A program made the translations under genes and the position numbers. From Bacteroidales bacterium (lineage in GTDB: Bacteria > Bacteroidota > Bacteroidia > Bacteroidales > UBA932): DNA of 64,000 nt. Below, one piece after another: positions 49,883 through 57,742 of the stretch. The notes under the pieces are model-generated. The model saw nothing but the letters and a program-made list of their open reading frames with translations. It made no database searches and had not been told where the DNA came from. The stretch lies in contig JAFTBU010000062.1 in NCBI GenBank assembly GCA_017455065.1, positions 1-64,000 of the forward strand, in the 5' to 3' direction. Position 1 is the first letter of the stretch; the number at the start of each line of letters is the position of its first letter.

Positions 49883-52834
49883 CTACATCCTCATGCCACG
49901 GCCGCCACCGCGTCCGCCGCCGAAGCCGCCTCCCATTCCGCCACCGTTGCCGCCACGGCCGGCGCCACGCCTGCCGAAGGTACCGAAGCGATAGCTGAGG
50001 CTGACCATGATATAGCGGCCGAGGGTGTTGTTGGTGGACTCAGTGTGATAGTTGGCAGTGTCGCTGACCATGAGATTCTTGGACTGCCCGAGGATGTCGT
50101 TGGCGCTCAGGGTGAGGGTCACGGTGTTGTTGAACAGGAGTTTCTCGATGGAGGCGTTCAGGATGTGCTCGTCGGGCTGAGGCGTGGTGTAACCACGGTA
50201 CCAGTTGTAGTTGTAGTCAGCCCTGAGGCGCATTCCGGTGAGGGAGAAGGACCAGTCTATACTGGCTCCCACGGAATTGTTCCAGGTAGTGGTCTGGTCC
50301 GCCATGCTGGAAATGGAATACCAGGACTTGCGGAAATTGGTGCCGGCATTGAGGGAGAGCTCGAGGTTGTCCGGCCTGTACATCAGGCGGAAACGCTCGT
50401 TGGCGCTCACGGTCTTGGTGGAGTTCTCGGTGAAGTCCAGCAGTCCGCGGTCGTAGTCGGTGAAGAACTTGGCATAGTTCAGGGCTCCGTCTGCATCCAC
50501 ATACTGGGGAGTGTTGATGTTGGCACCCACGTAGGAGGCAGCCTGGGAATAGTTACCAGAAACCATATTGAAGATGGAGAAGTCGGACCTGGCGATAGGC
50601 GAGTTGATCATCGCGTTCACACCGCCGTTCAGCGTGGTGGGACCGTTCATCGGCATGGTATAGGAGATACCGTTGGTGTACCAGCTGGAGTTCACGATGG
50701 GATTCTGGACGAAACCGCCGTTGAGACTGACGTTGTAGGAGGAGAAAGTCATGCGGTTGGTGTGCCTGAAGGTGACTCCGAAGTTGTGGCTGAAATAAGG
50801 GCTGAGGTTCGGGTTACCGAAGGACATCGACAGAGGATTGGAGTTGTCGGGAACCGAAATCAGCTGGCTGGTGGAAGGCTGGCCGGAGTTGCCGCGGTAG
50901 TTGATGCGAATGTTGGCGAAGTCGTTGGGAGACAATATGATCATGGCCTGCGGCGACCAGTTCAGCATACGGATGGTGGTATCCACCTGATAGGAGGCTC
51001 CGGTCTGGGTGTAGTTGCGGTTCTTGTTGGGCTGGATGGAGAATCCCACCTGGGCGTGCACCTTGGAATTCTGGAAGAGGACGTTCACGCCGGCACTGTG
51101 CCTTCCGGACTCGTTGATGATGGCGTTCGTATAGGCGGGCACGAGGGTACCGTCGGCCTCATAGGTGTACTTTTCTGACTCAGAACGCATCCAGCTGTAG
51201 GTGTACTCGGCCTGGGCATAGAAGAAGTTGCCGAGAGGCTCGGTGTAGGTGACGTTGGTGGAGACGCTCGTGGTGCGGCTGTTCTGGGTGTAATTCTGGT
51301 TGATGTCATTGACCTGGGCTATTCCGCCGTGGAAGATGGAAGTCGAAGAGTTGTTGATTCCATCCATGTCGATATTGGAGTAGTTCAGGTTGGTCATCAC
51401 GGTCAGGGTCCTGCCCGGGATGCCGAGCCTCTGGCGGAACAGCAGGGTACCGCCGGCCTGGATGCTGTTGCTGAAGTTGGAATTGAGCGAGCTGCTGGCG
51501 TTGGTCAGGGTCTTCAGACCGGTCAGAGGGTTGAGCGTGCTGGTGGAGCTGTTGTTCTGGGAAGTGCTTCCGCCGTTACCGATGGTGATGCTGGGCTCGA
51601 AAAAGATAGAGGTATTCTCGGAGAATTCGTGCTCGAGCCTGAGGCCGAAACGGTGGTTGTTGGTGTTGCTGTTGCGTATTCCGTCGGAGCTGGTGTACAG
51701 ATGCTCGGAGTCGCTCACATAGGTGATGTTGTCGGAGCTCTGGAGCAGCTCGTTGGTGGAACCGTTGTACATATAGTTCCCGCCGAGTTCCATGCGGTTG
51801 TCGAAGAAGTTGCCGGCCACATTGGCACCTGCATTGTAGCTGGTGGTGATACCGCCACCGCCGCCGAAGGCACCCATCATGCCACCGCCGCCACGGCCGC
51901 CGCCGAAGCCGCCGCCCATCATGCCGCCCATCATGCCGCCGGCGAAGTCGCCGGCTCCGGCGTTGTTGGCGTTGTTGCCGCCGAGGATGAGGCTGATCTG
52001 GGTCTTGTCGGAGAATCTGCCGAGGAAGGTATTTGTGGCGAAGCGGGTGGACCCGGTCGTCTGGTCGTCGGTGGGGACATCGTGTCCTGCACCTGCGGTC
52101 ACCTGGCCGAAGAGTCCGCGCATCATGCCGGGCTGGACGGTGAGGTCGATGATATTCTCTTCATTGCCGTCGTCGATGCCGGTGAACTCGGCCTGCTCGG
52201 ATTTCTTCTTGATGACCTTGAGCTTGTTGACGAGCTTGGCGGGTATGTTCTTGGAAGCCACCTGGGGGTCGTTGAGGAAGAAGGTCTTGCCGTCCACGGT
52301 GATACGGGAGATAGTCTCGCCGTTCACGGTGATCTGACCGCTTGCACTCACCTCCACGCCGGGAAGTTTCTTGAGCAGATCCTCAAGGACATCGCTCTCC
52401 GAAGTCTGGAATGACGAGGCGTTGTACTCGATGGTGTCTTTCTTGATGATGACGGGGTTGCCGGCTGCGGAGATGGTCGCTGCATCGAGCTGGAAGTTGT
52501 CCACAGTCATTTTGATCTCTCCGAGGTCCACATCCCCGTTGCGGACGTTGATATCCTTGGAGTAAGTTTCGTAACCCAGAAGTTCAGCCTTGAAATTGTA
52601 GGAACCGTTCCTCACACTTTCGAGGTTGACTTTTCCCTCATCATTGGAGAGGGCGTACTTGAGGGGCTTGGAGCCGCCGCTGATGGTGAGGGAGATAGTC
52701 GCGTATCCCACGGGTTCACCGCTGGCGGCGTCAACGAGGACAGCCTTGACGGCATGTCCGCTCTGTGCAAAAAGCAGAGGTGCGGAAACCAACAGTCCGC
52801 ACATGCACAAAATGATCGCAAAGATCCTTTTCAT
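49883..52834 (-). CDS. TonB-dependent-receptor-like outer-membrane barrel protein
   Basis: A 983-residue outer-membrane protein: signal peptide (MKRIFAIILCMCGLLVSAPLLFA), a carboxypeptidase-regulatory-like beta domain (about 27-115, ending with LGYETYSKDI), a plug-like domain (about 130-230, KKLPGVEVSASGQITVNGE), then a large barrel (260-983, OMP_b-brl_3 type). Two Gly/Met-rich runs are odd: GGMMGGMMGGGFGGGRGGGG near 300-325 and an Arg/Gly-rich C-terminus GGGRGMRM. No SusD partner or TonB box is visible, so the ligand is unknown. It sits at the 3' end of serS-ruvC. Confidence 0.85.
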   Translation of the reverse strand: MKRIFAIILCMCGLLVSAPLLFAQSGHAVKAVLVDAASGEPVGYATISLTISGGSKPLKYALSNDEGKVNLESVRNGSYNFKAELLGYETYSKDINVRNGDVDLGEIKMTVDNFQLDAATISAAGNPVIIKKDTIEYNASSFQTSESDVLEDLLKKLPGVEVSASGQITVNGETISRITVDGKTFFLNDPQVASKNIPAKLVNKLKVIKKKSEQAEFTGIDDGNEENIIDLTVQPGMMRGLFGQVTAGAGHDVPTDDQTTGSTRFATNTFLGRFSDKTQISLILGGNNANNAGAGDFAGGMMGGMMGGGFGGGRGGGGMMGAFGGGGGITTSYNAGANVAGNFFDNRMELGGNYMYNGSTNELLQSSDNITYVSDSEHLYTSSDGIRNSNTNNHRFGLRLEHEFSENTSIFFEPSITIGNGGSTSQNNSSTSTLNPLTGLKTLTNASSSLNSNFSNSIQAGGTLLFRQRLGIPGRTLTVMTNLNYSNIDMDGINNSSTSIFHGGIAQVNDINQNYTQNSRTTSVSTNVTYTEPLGNFFYAQAEYTYSWMRSESEKYTYEADGTLVPAYTNAIINESGRHSAGVNVLFQNSKVHAQVGFSIQPNKNRNYTQTGASYQVDTTIRMLNWSPQAMIILSPNDFANIRINYRGNSGQPSTSQLISVPDNSNPLSMSFGNPNLSPYFSHNFGVTFRHTNRMTFSSYNVSLNGGFVQNPIVNSSWYTNGISYTMPMNGPTTLNGGVNAMINSPIARSDFSIFNMVSGNYSQAASYVGANINTPQYVDADGALNYAKFFTDYDRGLLDFTENSTKTVSANERFRLMYRPDNLELSLNAGTNFRKSWYSISSMADQTTTWNNSVGASIDWSFSLTGMRLRADYNYNWYRGYTTPQPDEHILNASIEKLLFNNTVTLTLSANDILGQSKNLMVSDTANYHTESTNNTLGRYIMVSLSYRFGTFGRRGAGRGGNGGGMGGGFGGGRGGGRGMRM

Positions 52835-52858
52835 ATGAATAAAAACTAACCAGATTAA

Positions 52859-53416
52859 TTATTTGATCCTATCCGGATTACTATCCACGAACTTTTCCCA
52901 GGAAGTCGCAGCCTTGGTGCTGACGAGCGGGTTGGTAAGCTGATAGTAATGGCACATCGCGATCGCAAGGGCGTCGGTAGCGTCGAGAAACTTCGAAGCA
53001 ATTTCTATGCCAAGAGTCCTTTCAACGATCAAGGCAACTTGCTCTTTCGATGCGGAGCCGTTGCCGCATATGGCCATCTTGGCCTTGCGCGGGGCATATT
53101 CAAAGACCGGGATGCCACGGCTGACGGCAGCCATCATGGCCGCCCCCTGGGCCCTTCCCAGCTTGAGTATCACCTGGGCGTTCTTGCCCATGAAAGGTGA
53201 TTCCACCGCAAGGTCGTCCGGATGATGGAGGTCGCACAGAGCCCCCACCTTGTCAAATATACAACCTAGTTTAGTATAGGCGTCGGCCTGACGCCTGAGA
53301 TCGAGTACGCCCATATCGACGAAATTCGCCTTGCGGGACGCATCTACACGGATGATCCCGAAACCAAGCAGATTGGTTCCGGGATCTATTCCGAGTATGG
53401 TTCTGCTGCCGTCCAA
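52859..53416 (-). CDS. ruvC: Crossover junction endodeoxyribonuclease RuvC
   Basis: A 185-residue Holliday-junction resolvase with the catalytic carboxylates ILGIDPGTN (first Asp), VESPFMG (Glu) and DATDALAIAMCH (last Asp pair). It cuts recombination junctions together with RuvAB. It lies 3 bases after serS on the same transcript. Confidence 0.96.
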   Translation of the reverse strand: MDGSRTILGIDPGTNLLGFGIIRVDASRKANFVDMGVLDLRRQADAYTKLGCIFDKVGALCDLHHPDDLAVESPFMGKNAQVILKLGRAQGAAMMAAVSRGIPVFEYAPRKAKMAICGNGSASKEQVALIVERTLGIEIASKFLDATDALAIAMCHYYQLTNPLVSTKAATSWEKFVDSNPDRIK

Positions 53417-53419
53417 GCT

Positions 53420-54691
53420 CTAGTCGATCTTGTCGAAGCCAGTGTAGGGCCTGAGGATCTCCGGGATGACGATGCCGTCGGGAGTCTGGTTGTCCTCGAG
53501 CAATGCGGCCACGACGCGGGGAAGGGCGAGGGAGCTGCCGTTCAGGGTGTGGGCGAGCTGGGTCTTGCCGTCGGCGTCACGGTAACGCAGGTGCAGGCGG
53601 TTGGCCTGGTAGGTCTCGAAATTGGAAACGGAGGAAATCTCCAGCCATCTCTCCTGGGCTGCGGACCAGAGTTCGAAGTCATAAGTGATGGCGGAAGTGA
53701 AGGACATGTCGCCGCCGCACAGACGGAGTATCCTGTACTTGAGTCCGAGCTTGTTCACGAGACTCTCCACATGGGCCACCATCTCATCGAGGGCCGCATA
53801 GCTGTTCTCGGGCTTCTCGACCCTTACGATCTCCACCTTGTCGAACTGGTGCAGGCGGTTGAGACCGCGCACGTCCTTGCCGTAGGATCCGGCCTCCCTG
53901 CGGAAGCAGGGGGTGTAGGCGGTGAGCTTCTGGGGGATTTCGTTCTCAGCGAGGATGACGTCGCGGAAGATGTTGGTGACGGGCACCTCTGCGGTGGGGA
54001 CCATGTAGAAATCATCCACGGTGGCATGGTACATCTGGCCTTCCTTGTCGGGAAGCTGGCCGGTACCGAAGCCGGAGTCCTTGTTGACCATCACGGGAGG
54101 CTCCACTTCCTTGTATCCGGCTGCGGTATTGCAGTCCAGGAAGAAATTGATGAGAGCCCTCTGGAGCTTGGCACCCTTGCCCTTGTAGACAGGGAAACCG
54201 GCGCCGGTGATCTTCACGCCGAGGTCGAAATCGATGATGTCGTACTTGCGGGCGAGTTCCCAATGAGGGAGTGCGCCCTCGGGAAGCTTCACCTCGGGGC
54301 CGCCCATCTTGACCACCTGGTTGTCTTCCGCACCCTTGCCGGGCACGATCAGGTCGCAGGGGACGTTGGGCAGGAGGACCATTTCACTCTCGAGCTCCTT
54401 TTCGGTAAGGTTGAACTGAGTGAGCAGATCTGAAGACTTGGACTTGAGTTCGGCCACCTTGGCCTTGACCTGCTCGGCCTTGTCCTTGAGGCCTTGTTTC
54501 ATCAGTGCGCCGATTTCAGCGGCGAGCTTCTTCTGATCGGCCAGCAGGGCGTCGCTCTCGGTCTGGAGAGCCCTGCGGCGTCTGTCCAGTTCGAGGACCT
54601 TGTCCACTATGGGCTGGGCATCGAAATTCTTGATTTTCAATTTCTCGACGATCAACTGCGGATCATCGCGAAGAGCTTTGAGTGTAAGCAT
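53420..54691 (-). CDS. serS: Seryl-tRNA synthetase
   Basis: A 423-residue class-II synthetase: an N-terminal coiled-coil tRNA-binding arm (about 30-105), motif 2 with PCFRREAGS and motif 3 near GSSLALPRVVAALLE. It charges tRNA-Ser. The start is only 17 nt downstream of a strong terminator that ends rplU-rpmA, with no -7 box seen between, so its expression probably depends on read-through or an undetected promoter. Confidence 0.97.
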   Translation of the reverse strand: MLTLKALRDDPQLIVEKLKIKNFDAQPIVDKVLELDRRRRALQTESDALLADQKKLAAEIGALMKQGLKDKAEQVKAKVAELKSKSSDLLTQFNLTEKELESEMVLLPNVPCDLIVPGKGAEDNQVVKMGGPEVKLPEGALPHWELARKYDIIDFDLGVKITGAGFPVYKGKGAKLQRALINFFLDCNTAAGYKEVEPPVMVNKDSGFGTGQLPDKEGQMYHATVDDFYMVPTAEVPVTNIFRDVILAENEIPQKLTAYTPCFRREAGSYGKDVRGLNRLHQFDKVEIVRVEKPENSYAALDEMVAHVESLVNKLGLKYRILRLCGGDMSFTSAITYDFELWSAAQERWLEISSVSNFETYQANRLHLRYRDADGKTQLAHTLNGSSLALPRVVAALLEDNQTPDGIVIPEILRPYTGFDKID

Positions 54692-54708
54692 TTTACGACT
54701 GTTTTATT

Positions 54709-54746
54709 GAAAAAAGGACCTACACCTGTCTCGAAGTGTAAGTCCT
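54709..54746 (-). terminator. Terminator between rpmA and serS, possible attenuator
   Basis: An 11-bp stem on the minus strand (AGGACTTACAC at 54736-54746 with GTGTAGGTCCT at 54715-54725, one G-T pair), a 10-base loop TTCGAGACAG, then six T (54710-54715). It ends 17 bases before the serS ATG. Confidence 0.88.
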
Positions 54747-54770
54747 GAAATCTTCTCGAACCCCTCGAGA

Positions 54771-55031
54771 TTAATTCTCAAACGGGATAACCGAAACAAA
54801 TGACTTGTCCTGCCTCTTGCGGGTGAACTTTACTGTTCCGTCCACAAGTGCATAGAGAGTGTGGTCCTTGCCCATACCCACATTGAGGTCGGGATTGTGG
54901 ACAGTGCCCCTCTGACGTACTATGATGTTACCGGCCTTAACGACCTCGCCGCCAAATTTCTTGAGGCCGAGACGTTTGCTATGAGACTCACGACCGTTCT
55001 TTGAACTTGATTGACCTTTCTTGTGTGCCAT
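54771..55031 (-). CDS. rpmA: 50S ribosomal protein bL27
   Basis: An 86-residue bL27 ([28 protein letters not shown], then [10 protein letters not shown]). It lies near the peptidyl-transferase centre of the large subunit. There is no long N-terminal propeptide. It follows rplU by 11 bases. Confidence 0.98.
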   Translation of the reverse strand: MAHKKGQSSSKNGRESHSKRLGLKKFGGEVVKAGNIIVRQRGTVHNPDLNVGMGKDHTLYALVDGTVKFTRKRQDKSFVSVIPFEN

Positions 55032-55042
55032 AATCCTGAAAT

Positions 55043-55354
55043 TTAAGCGATCTCGTTAATCTGAATCTTGGTAAGTTTCTGACGGTGACCGTTGCACTTC
55101 TGGAATCCCTTGTGGGGAATCTTCTTGAATACAAGGACCTTGTCAGCCCTGGCGTCGTCGGCGAGGACGGTAGCCTTCACCACTGCACCTTTCACATACG
55201 GAGTTCCGACGGTCACGGCACCCTCATTGTCCACGAGGAGGACCTTATCGAACTCTACAGCTTCACCTTTGGCCTGAGGAAGCCTCTGCACAAAGATCTC
55301 ATTTCCAGCTTCTACTTTGAACTGCTGGCCTGCGATGTCAACAATTGCGTACAT
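55043..55354 (-). CDS. rplU: 50S ribosomal protein bL21
   Basis: A 103-residue bL21 ([22 protein letters not shown], ending with the [13 protein letters not shown] tail). It heads the rplU-rpmA transcript with a leader of about 90 nt. Confidence 0.97.
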   Translation of the reverse strand: MYAIVDIAGQQFKVEAGNEIFVQRLPQAKGEAVEFDKVLLVDNEGAVTVGTPYVKGAVVKATVLADDARADKVLVFKKIPHKGFQKCNGHRQKLTKIQINEIA

Positions 55355-55445
55355 CTAAAAAACTTTTTAAAAGTTTCAACCGTAAGCGTCCGTTCTCCAA
55401 ACGGCTCTTTTTCAATGGCTTAGCGGTCATGAATAATTTTTTGGA
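55355..55445 (-). promoter_or_regulatory. Possible structured leader of rplU
   Basis: About 90 nt of untranslated RNA lie between the -7 box and the rplU ATG. A CCGTT/AACGG hairpin with loop TGGAG forms near 55400-55414 (minus), with an ACTTTTAAAAAGT palindrome just before the ATG. Ribosomal-protein feedback is plausible; no family match is claimed. Confidence 0.4.
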
Positions 55446-55448
55446 CTG

Positions 55449-55456
55449 CAAAATTA
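55449..55456 (-). promoter_or_regulatory. -7 box TAATTTTG for rplU-rpmA
   Basis: Perfect TAnnTTTG on the minus strand, 94 bases before the rplU ATG. Confidence 0.72.
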
Positions 55457-55488
55457 GCCAAAAATATCCTTTCTGCCAAATTATTTGG

Positions 55489-55496
55489 TAAATTTG
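55489..55496 (+). promoter_or_regulatory. -7 box TAAATTTG for the ATPase-sirtuin operon
   Basis: Perfect TAnnTTTG, 20 bases before the ATPase ATG and 32 bp from the divergent rplU box. Confidence 0.72.
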
Positions 55497-55516
55497 CTCG
55501 GAAACATTTTTGTTGT

Positions 55517-56668
55517 ATGGAAGCTCAGTTCATTTTCAGCAAGTTCGTCACAGGCAAGAATTTCATCGGACGCAAGACCGAGACCACGATCCTTTCCAAC
55601 CTCCTCACCCAGGGAGAGAACATAGTCATCTACGACCCGCCCAAATCCGGCAAGAAATCCCTCATCCAGAACGCCTTCCTGAACATGAGGATGAACGGGC
55701 TCACCTTCACCGTCACCGAGGTCTCCCTGCTGGACGTGCGCAGCGTCGCGGACGTCGCCTTGAAGATAGCCTCCGAGGCCATGCGCACCGCCGCCTCCAC
55801 CCCTGAGGAATACATGGACTACGCAGGCCGTTTCCTGGAAGGGACCCATGTGGTGTTCGACCCTGAAGCCTACTCCTCCCACGGGACCATACTTTCCAAG
55901 AGCTGGGATCTGGACAAGGAAGACATCAAGGCCCTGCTCCGTCTCCCCTACCTCATAGCCATCGACAGGAGCCAGAAGACCTATGTGGTCATCGAAGAGT
56001 TCCAGAACGTGATGCTCACCGAGGACGGAGAGCTCCTGTGCTCCCTGATGGAAGAAAGGCTCAAAGAGCTGACGGCCCAGGAGAAAGCCATCTGCACCTT
56101 CATCTTCTCCGGCTCCAGGGTGAACGCCATGAAAGAGATTTTCGAAGGGCGCAAGTACTTCTACCGCCTCGTGGAGCACATGACCCTCGGTCCCATCGAC
56201 ACCAGGGACATCACCGACTACGTCACCAGGACCTTCCTCTCCAACGGCAAAGTCATAGACAGGGAGCTGATGTTCGGGGTCTGCAAGCTTTTCCGCAACA
56301 ACATCTGGTACATAAACCACTTCTGCTTCATCTGCAACGCCCTCTCCAAGGGATATATAATAGAGGCCCTGCTGAGGGACGCCCTCGCCGAAGTGATCTC
56401 CATCCATGAGCCCCGCTTCCTGGCGATCATCAACGACCTCACCACTTTCCAGGTCCAGCTGCTGAGGGCCATCCTGGACGGGCACACCAGGTTCAGCTCG
56501 GCCGAAGTGATTTCCCGCTACTCCCTCAACTCCTCAGCCAACGTGCGCAGGCTCAAGGATGCCCTGTGCAAGAAGGAGATCGTGACTTTCGACGACAATG
56601 ACAACCCCATCATACTCGATCCCCTCTTCGAGTACTGGGTGAAAGACTATTATTTCAAGATACGATGA
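55517..56668 (+). CDS. Archaeal-ATPase-like P-loop protein
   Basis: A 383-residue ATPase of the ATPase_2/MNS type. The P-loop is unusual (YDPPKSGKKSLI, with Asp where Gly is common), the Walker B-like segment is YVVIEEFQNVM, and the sensor region is FIFSGSR. A winged-helix-like C-terminus follows (SSAEVISRYSLNSSANVRRLKDALCKKEIV). Its job is unknown; relatives are scattered in Bacteroidales as orphan genes. The stop overlaps the sirtuin start (ATGA), so the two are coupled. Confidence 0.78.
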   Translation: MEAQFIFSKFVTGKNFIGRKTETTILSNLLTQGENIVIYDPPKSGKKSLIQNAFLNMRMNGLTFTVTEVSLLDVRSVADVALKIASEAMRTAASTPEEYMDYAGRFLEGTHVVFDPEAYSSHGTILSKSWDLDKEDIKALLRLPYLIAIDRSQKTYVVIEEFQNVMLTEDGELLCSLMEERLKELTAQEKAICTFIFSGSRVNAMKEIFEGRKYFYRLVEHMTLGPIDTRDITDYVTRTFLSNGKVIDRELMFGVCKLFRNNIWYINHFCFICNALSKGYIIEALLRDALAEVISIHEPRFLAIINDLTTFQVQLLRAILDGHTRFSSAEVISRYSLNSSANVRRLKDALCKKEIVTFDDNDNPIILDPLFEYWVKDYYFKIR

Positions 56669-57375
56669 AAAAAAGAATAGCAGTGCTCACGGGCGCCGGA
56701 GTCAGCGCCCAGAGCGGCCTGGGCACCTACCGGGACAACGGAGGGCTCTGGGATGAATACGACCCCATGGAGGTGGCGTCCATAGAAGGATGGATACGCA
56801 ATCCCGGCCTGGTCCTGGATTTCTACAACATGCAGCGCGCCAAGCTCAGGGACACCCGCCCCAACGCCGCCCACCTCGCCATAGCCGGGCTCGAGAAGGA
56901 CTGGGTGGTGGATGTGATCACCCAGAACGTGGACAATCTCCACGAGCGTGCCGGCAGCACCCACGTGGTGCATCTGCACGGAGAGGCCACCAAGGTCAGG
57001 CCGGAGAATTCCTGCAACGAGCAGGACGGTTTCTCGGAGAAGCTCGTGTTCGACGTGGGCTACGACGAGGTGAAACTCGGGGACAAGGCCCCCAACGGCG
57101 CCCAGCTCCGCCCGCACATCGTGTTCTTCGGAGAGGCCGTCCCCAAGATGGAGGTTGCGATCGAGCTGGTCGCCAAAGCCGACATCGTGCTCATCGTCGG
57201 CACTTCCCTGTCGGTCTACCCGGCTGCAAGTCTCTACCGCTACGCCCCCACCGAAGCCAGGATATACCTGATAGACCCCGCTGAAATGCGGCTTCCGGAC
57301 CCCAGGATAGTGCATATCCGCAAGGTCGCGACTGAAGGCATGGAAGAATTTGTAAAAATTTTGAATTCAAAATAA
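56665..57375 (+). CDS. cobB: Sirtuin-family NAD-dependent protein deacylase
   Basis: A 236-residue Sir2 core: NAD loop GAGVSAQSGLGTYRDNGGLW, catalytic TQNVDNLH and HLHG (active His), and GTSLSVYPAASL. The zinc-finger cysteines are missing (the region reads PENSCNEQDG with one Cys), as also seen in other Bacteroidetes sirtuins. It removes acyl groups from lysines using NAD. Its closest partner is the upstream ATPase; the 3' end contains the rpsU -33 element. Confidence 0.9.
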   Translation: MKKRIAVLTGAGVSAQSGLGTYRDNGGLWDEYDPMEVASIEGWIRNPGLVLDFYNMQRAKLRDTRPNAAHLAIAGLEKDWVVDVITQNVDNLHERAGSTHVVHLHGEATKVRPENSCNEQDGFSEKLVFDVGYDEVKLGDKAPNGAQLRPHIVFFGEAVPKMEVAIELVAKADIVLIVGTSLSVYPAASLYRYAPTEARIYLIDPAEMRLPDPRIVHIRKVATEGMEEFVKILNSK

Positions 57376-57389
57376 TCTTCCTATCTTTG
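57360..57389 (+). promoter_or_regulatory. Promoter of rpsU
   Basis: TTTG at 57360-57363 (-33), 18-base spacer, perfect TATCTTTG at 57382-57389 (-7). The leader is short, about 28 nt. Confidence 0.75.
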
Positions 57390-57399
57390 CAGTCCTAAA

Positions 57400-57415
57400 A
57401 TGAAAAGGGGGTGAT
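57400..57415 (+). promoter_or_regulatory. rpsU extended Shine-Dalgarno and 4-codon upstream ORF
   Basis: AAGGGGGTGAT at 57405-57415 lies 6 bases before the rpsU ATG. It pairs with the 16S 3' tail (anti-SD ACCTCC and flanks) along 11 bases with one G-U pair. An ATG at 57400 opens a four-codon frame (ATG AAA AGG GGG TGA) whose stop lies in the SD. This is far stronger than any other gene start in the window. Confidence 0.75.
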
Positions 57416-57421
57416 ACAAGG

Positions 57422-57616
57422 ATGATCATAGTACCGGTTAAAGAAGGCGAAAACATAGAAAGAGCTCTCAAGAAATTCAAGAGAAAGTTCGAGAAGACAG
57501 GCGCAGTCCGTGAACTCCGTGCCCGTAAAAACTTCGAGAAGCCTTCAGTGATCAAGCGTGCTGCCAGGATGAAAGCCATCTACGTCCAGCATCTCCATCT
57601 CCAGGATGAGAACTAA
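57422..57616 (+). CDS. rpsU: 30S ribosomal protein bS21
   Basis: A 64-residue basic protein (MIIVPVKEGENIERALKKFKRKFEKTGAVRELRAR...). In Bacteroidia bS21 helps sequester the 16S anti-SD; the tyrosine at residue 54 of this protein is in the C-terminal helix where that contact is reported. The extended SD in the leader fits feedback on its own synthesis. Confidence 0.96.
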   Translation: MIIVPVKEGENIERALKKFKRKFEKTGAVRELRARKNFEKPSVIKRAARMKAIYVQHLHLQDEN

Positions 57617-57626
57617 ATAACTCTAT

Positions 57627-57658
57627 AAAAAACCGCGCTGCAAGACGCGGTTTTTTTG
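57627..57658 (+). terminator. Bidirectional terminator after rpsU
   Basis: AACCGCG/CGCGGTT (57631-57637 with 57646-57652) with loop CTGCAAGA, T-run to 57657, and six A on the 5' side (57627-57632) that make a T-run for the other strand. Confidence 0.88.
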
Positions 57659-57660
57659 AC

Positions 57661-57742
57661 GCGGGTGTGTTGTAATTGGTAGCCAAGCCAGACTTAGGAT
57701 CTGGTGCCTCACGGCGTATGGGTTCGAGTCCCTTCACCCGCA
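57661..57742 (+). tRNA. tRNA-Leu (anticodon UAG)
   Basis: An 82-base cloverleaf: acceptor GCGGGTG/CACCCGC (57661-57667 with 57735-57741) with A as discriminator, anticodon arm CCAGA-CTTAGGA-TCTGG (anticodon TAG), a long class-II variable arm, and a TTCGAGT T-loop. The T-stem has one apparent mismatch. No CCA is encoded. It begins 3 bases after the rpsU terminator's T-run and has no obvious promoter of its own. It abuts the convergent GH9 gene. Confidence 0.92.

Noticed and set aside
55517..57375. Antiphage defence system (Sir2 plus ATPase)
   Set aside because: Sirtuin has the intact deacylase motifs and the surroundings are ribosomal genes; kept only as a lower-interest observation.
57661..57742. 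tRNA-Leu as an integration site of a genomic island
   Set aside because: No repeated 3' end of the tRNA and no integrase or element genes in the following DNA.
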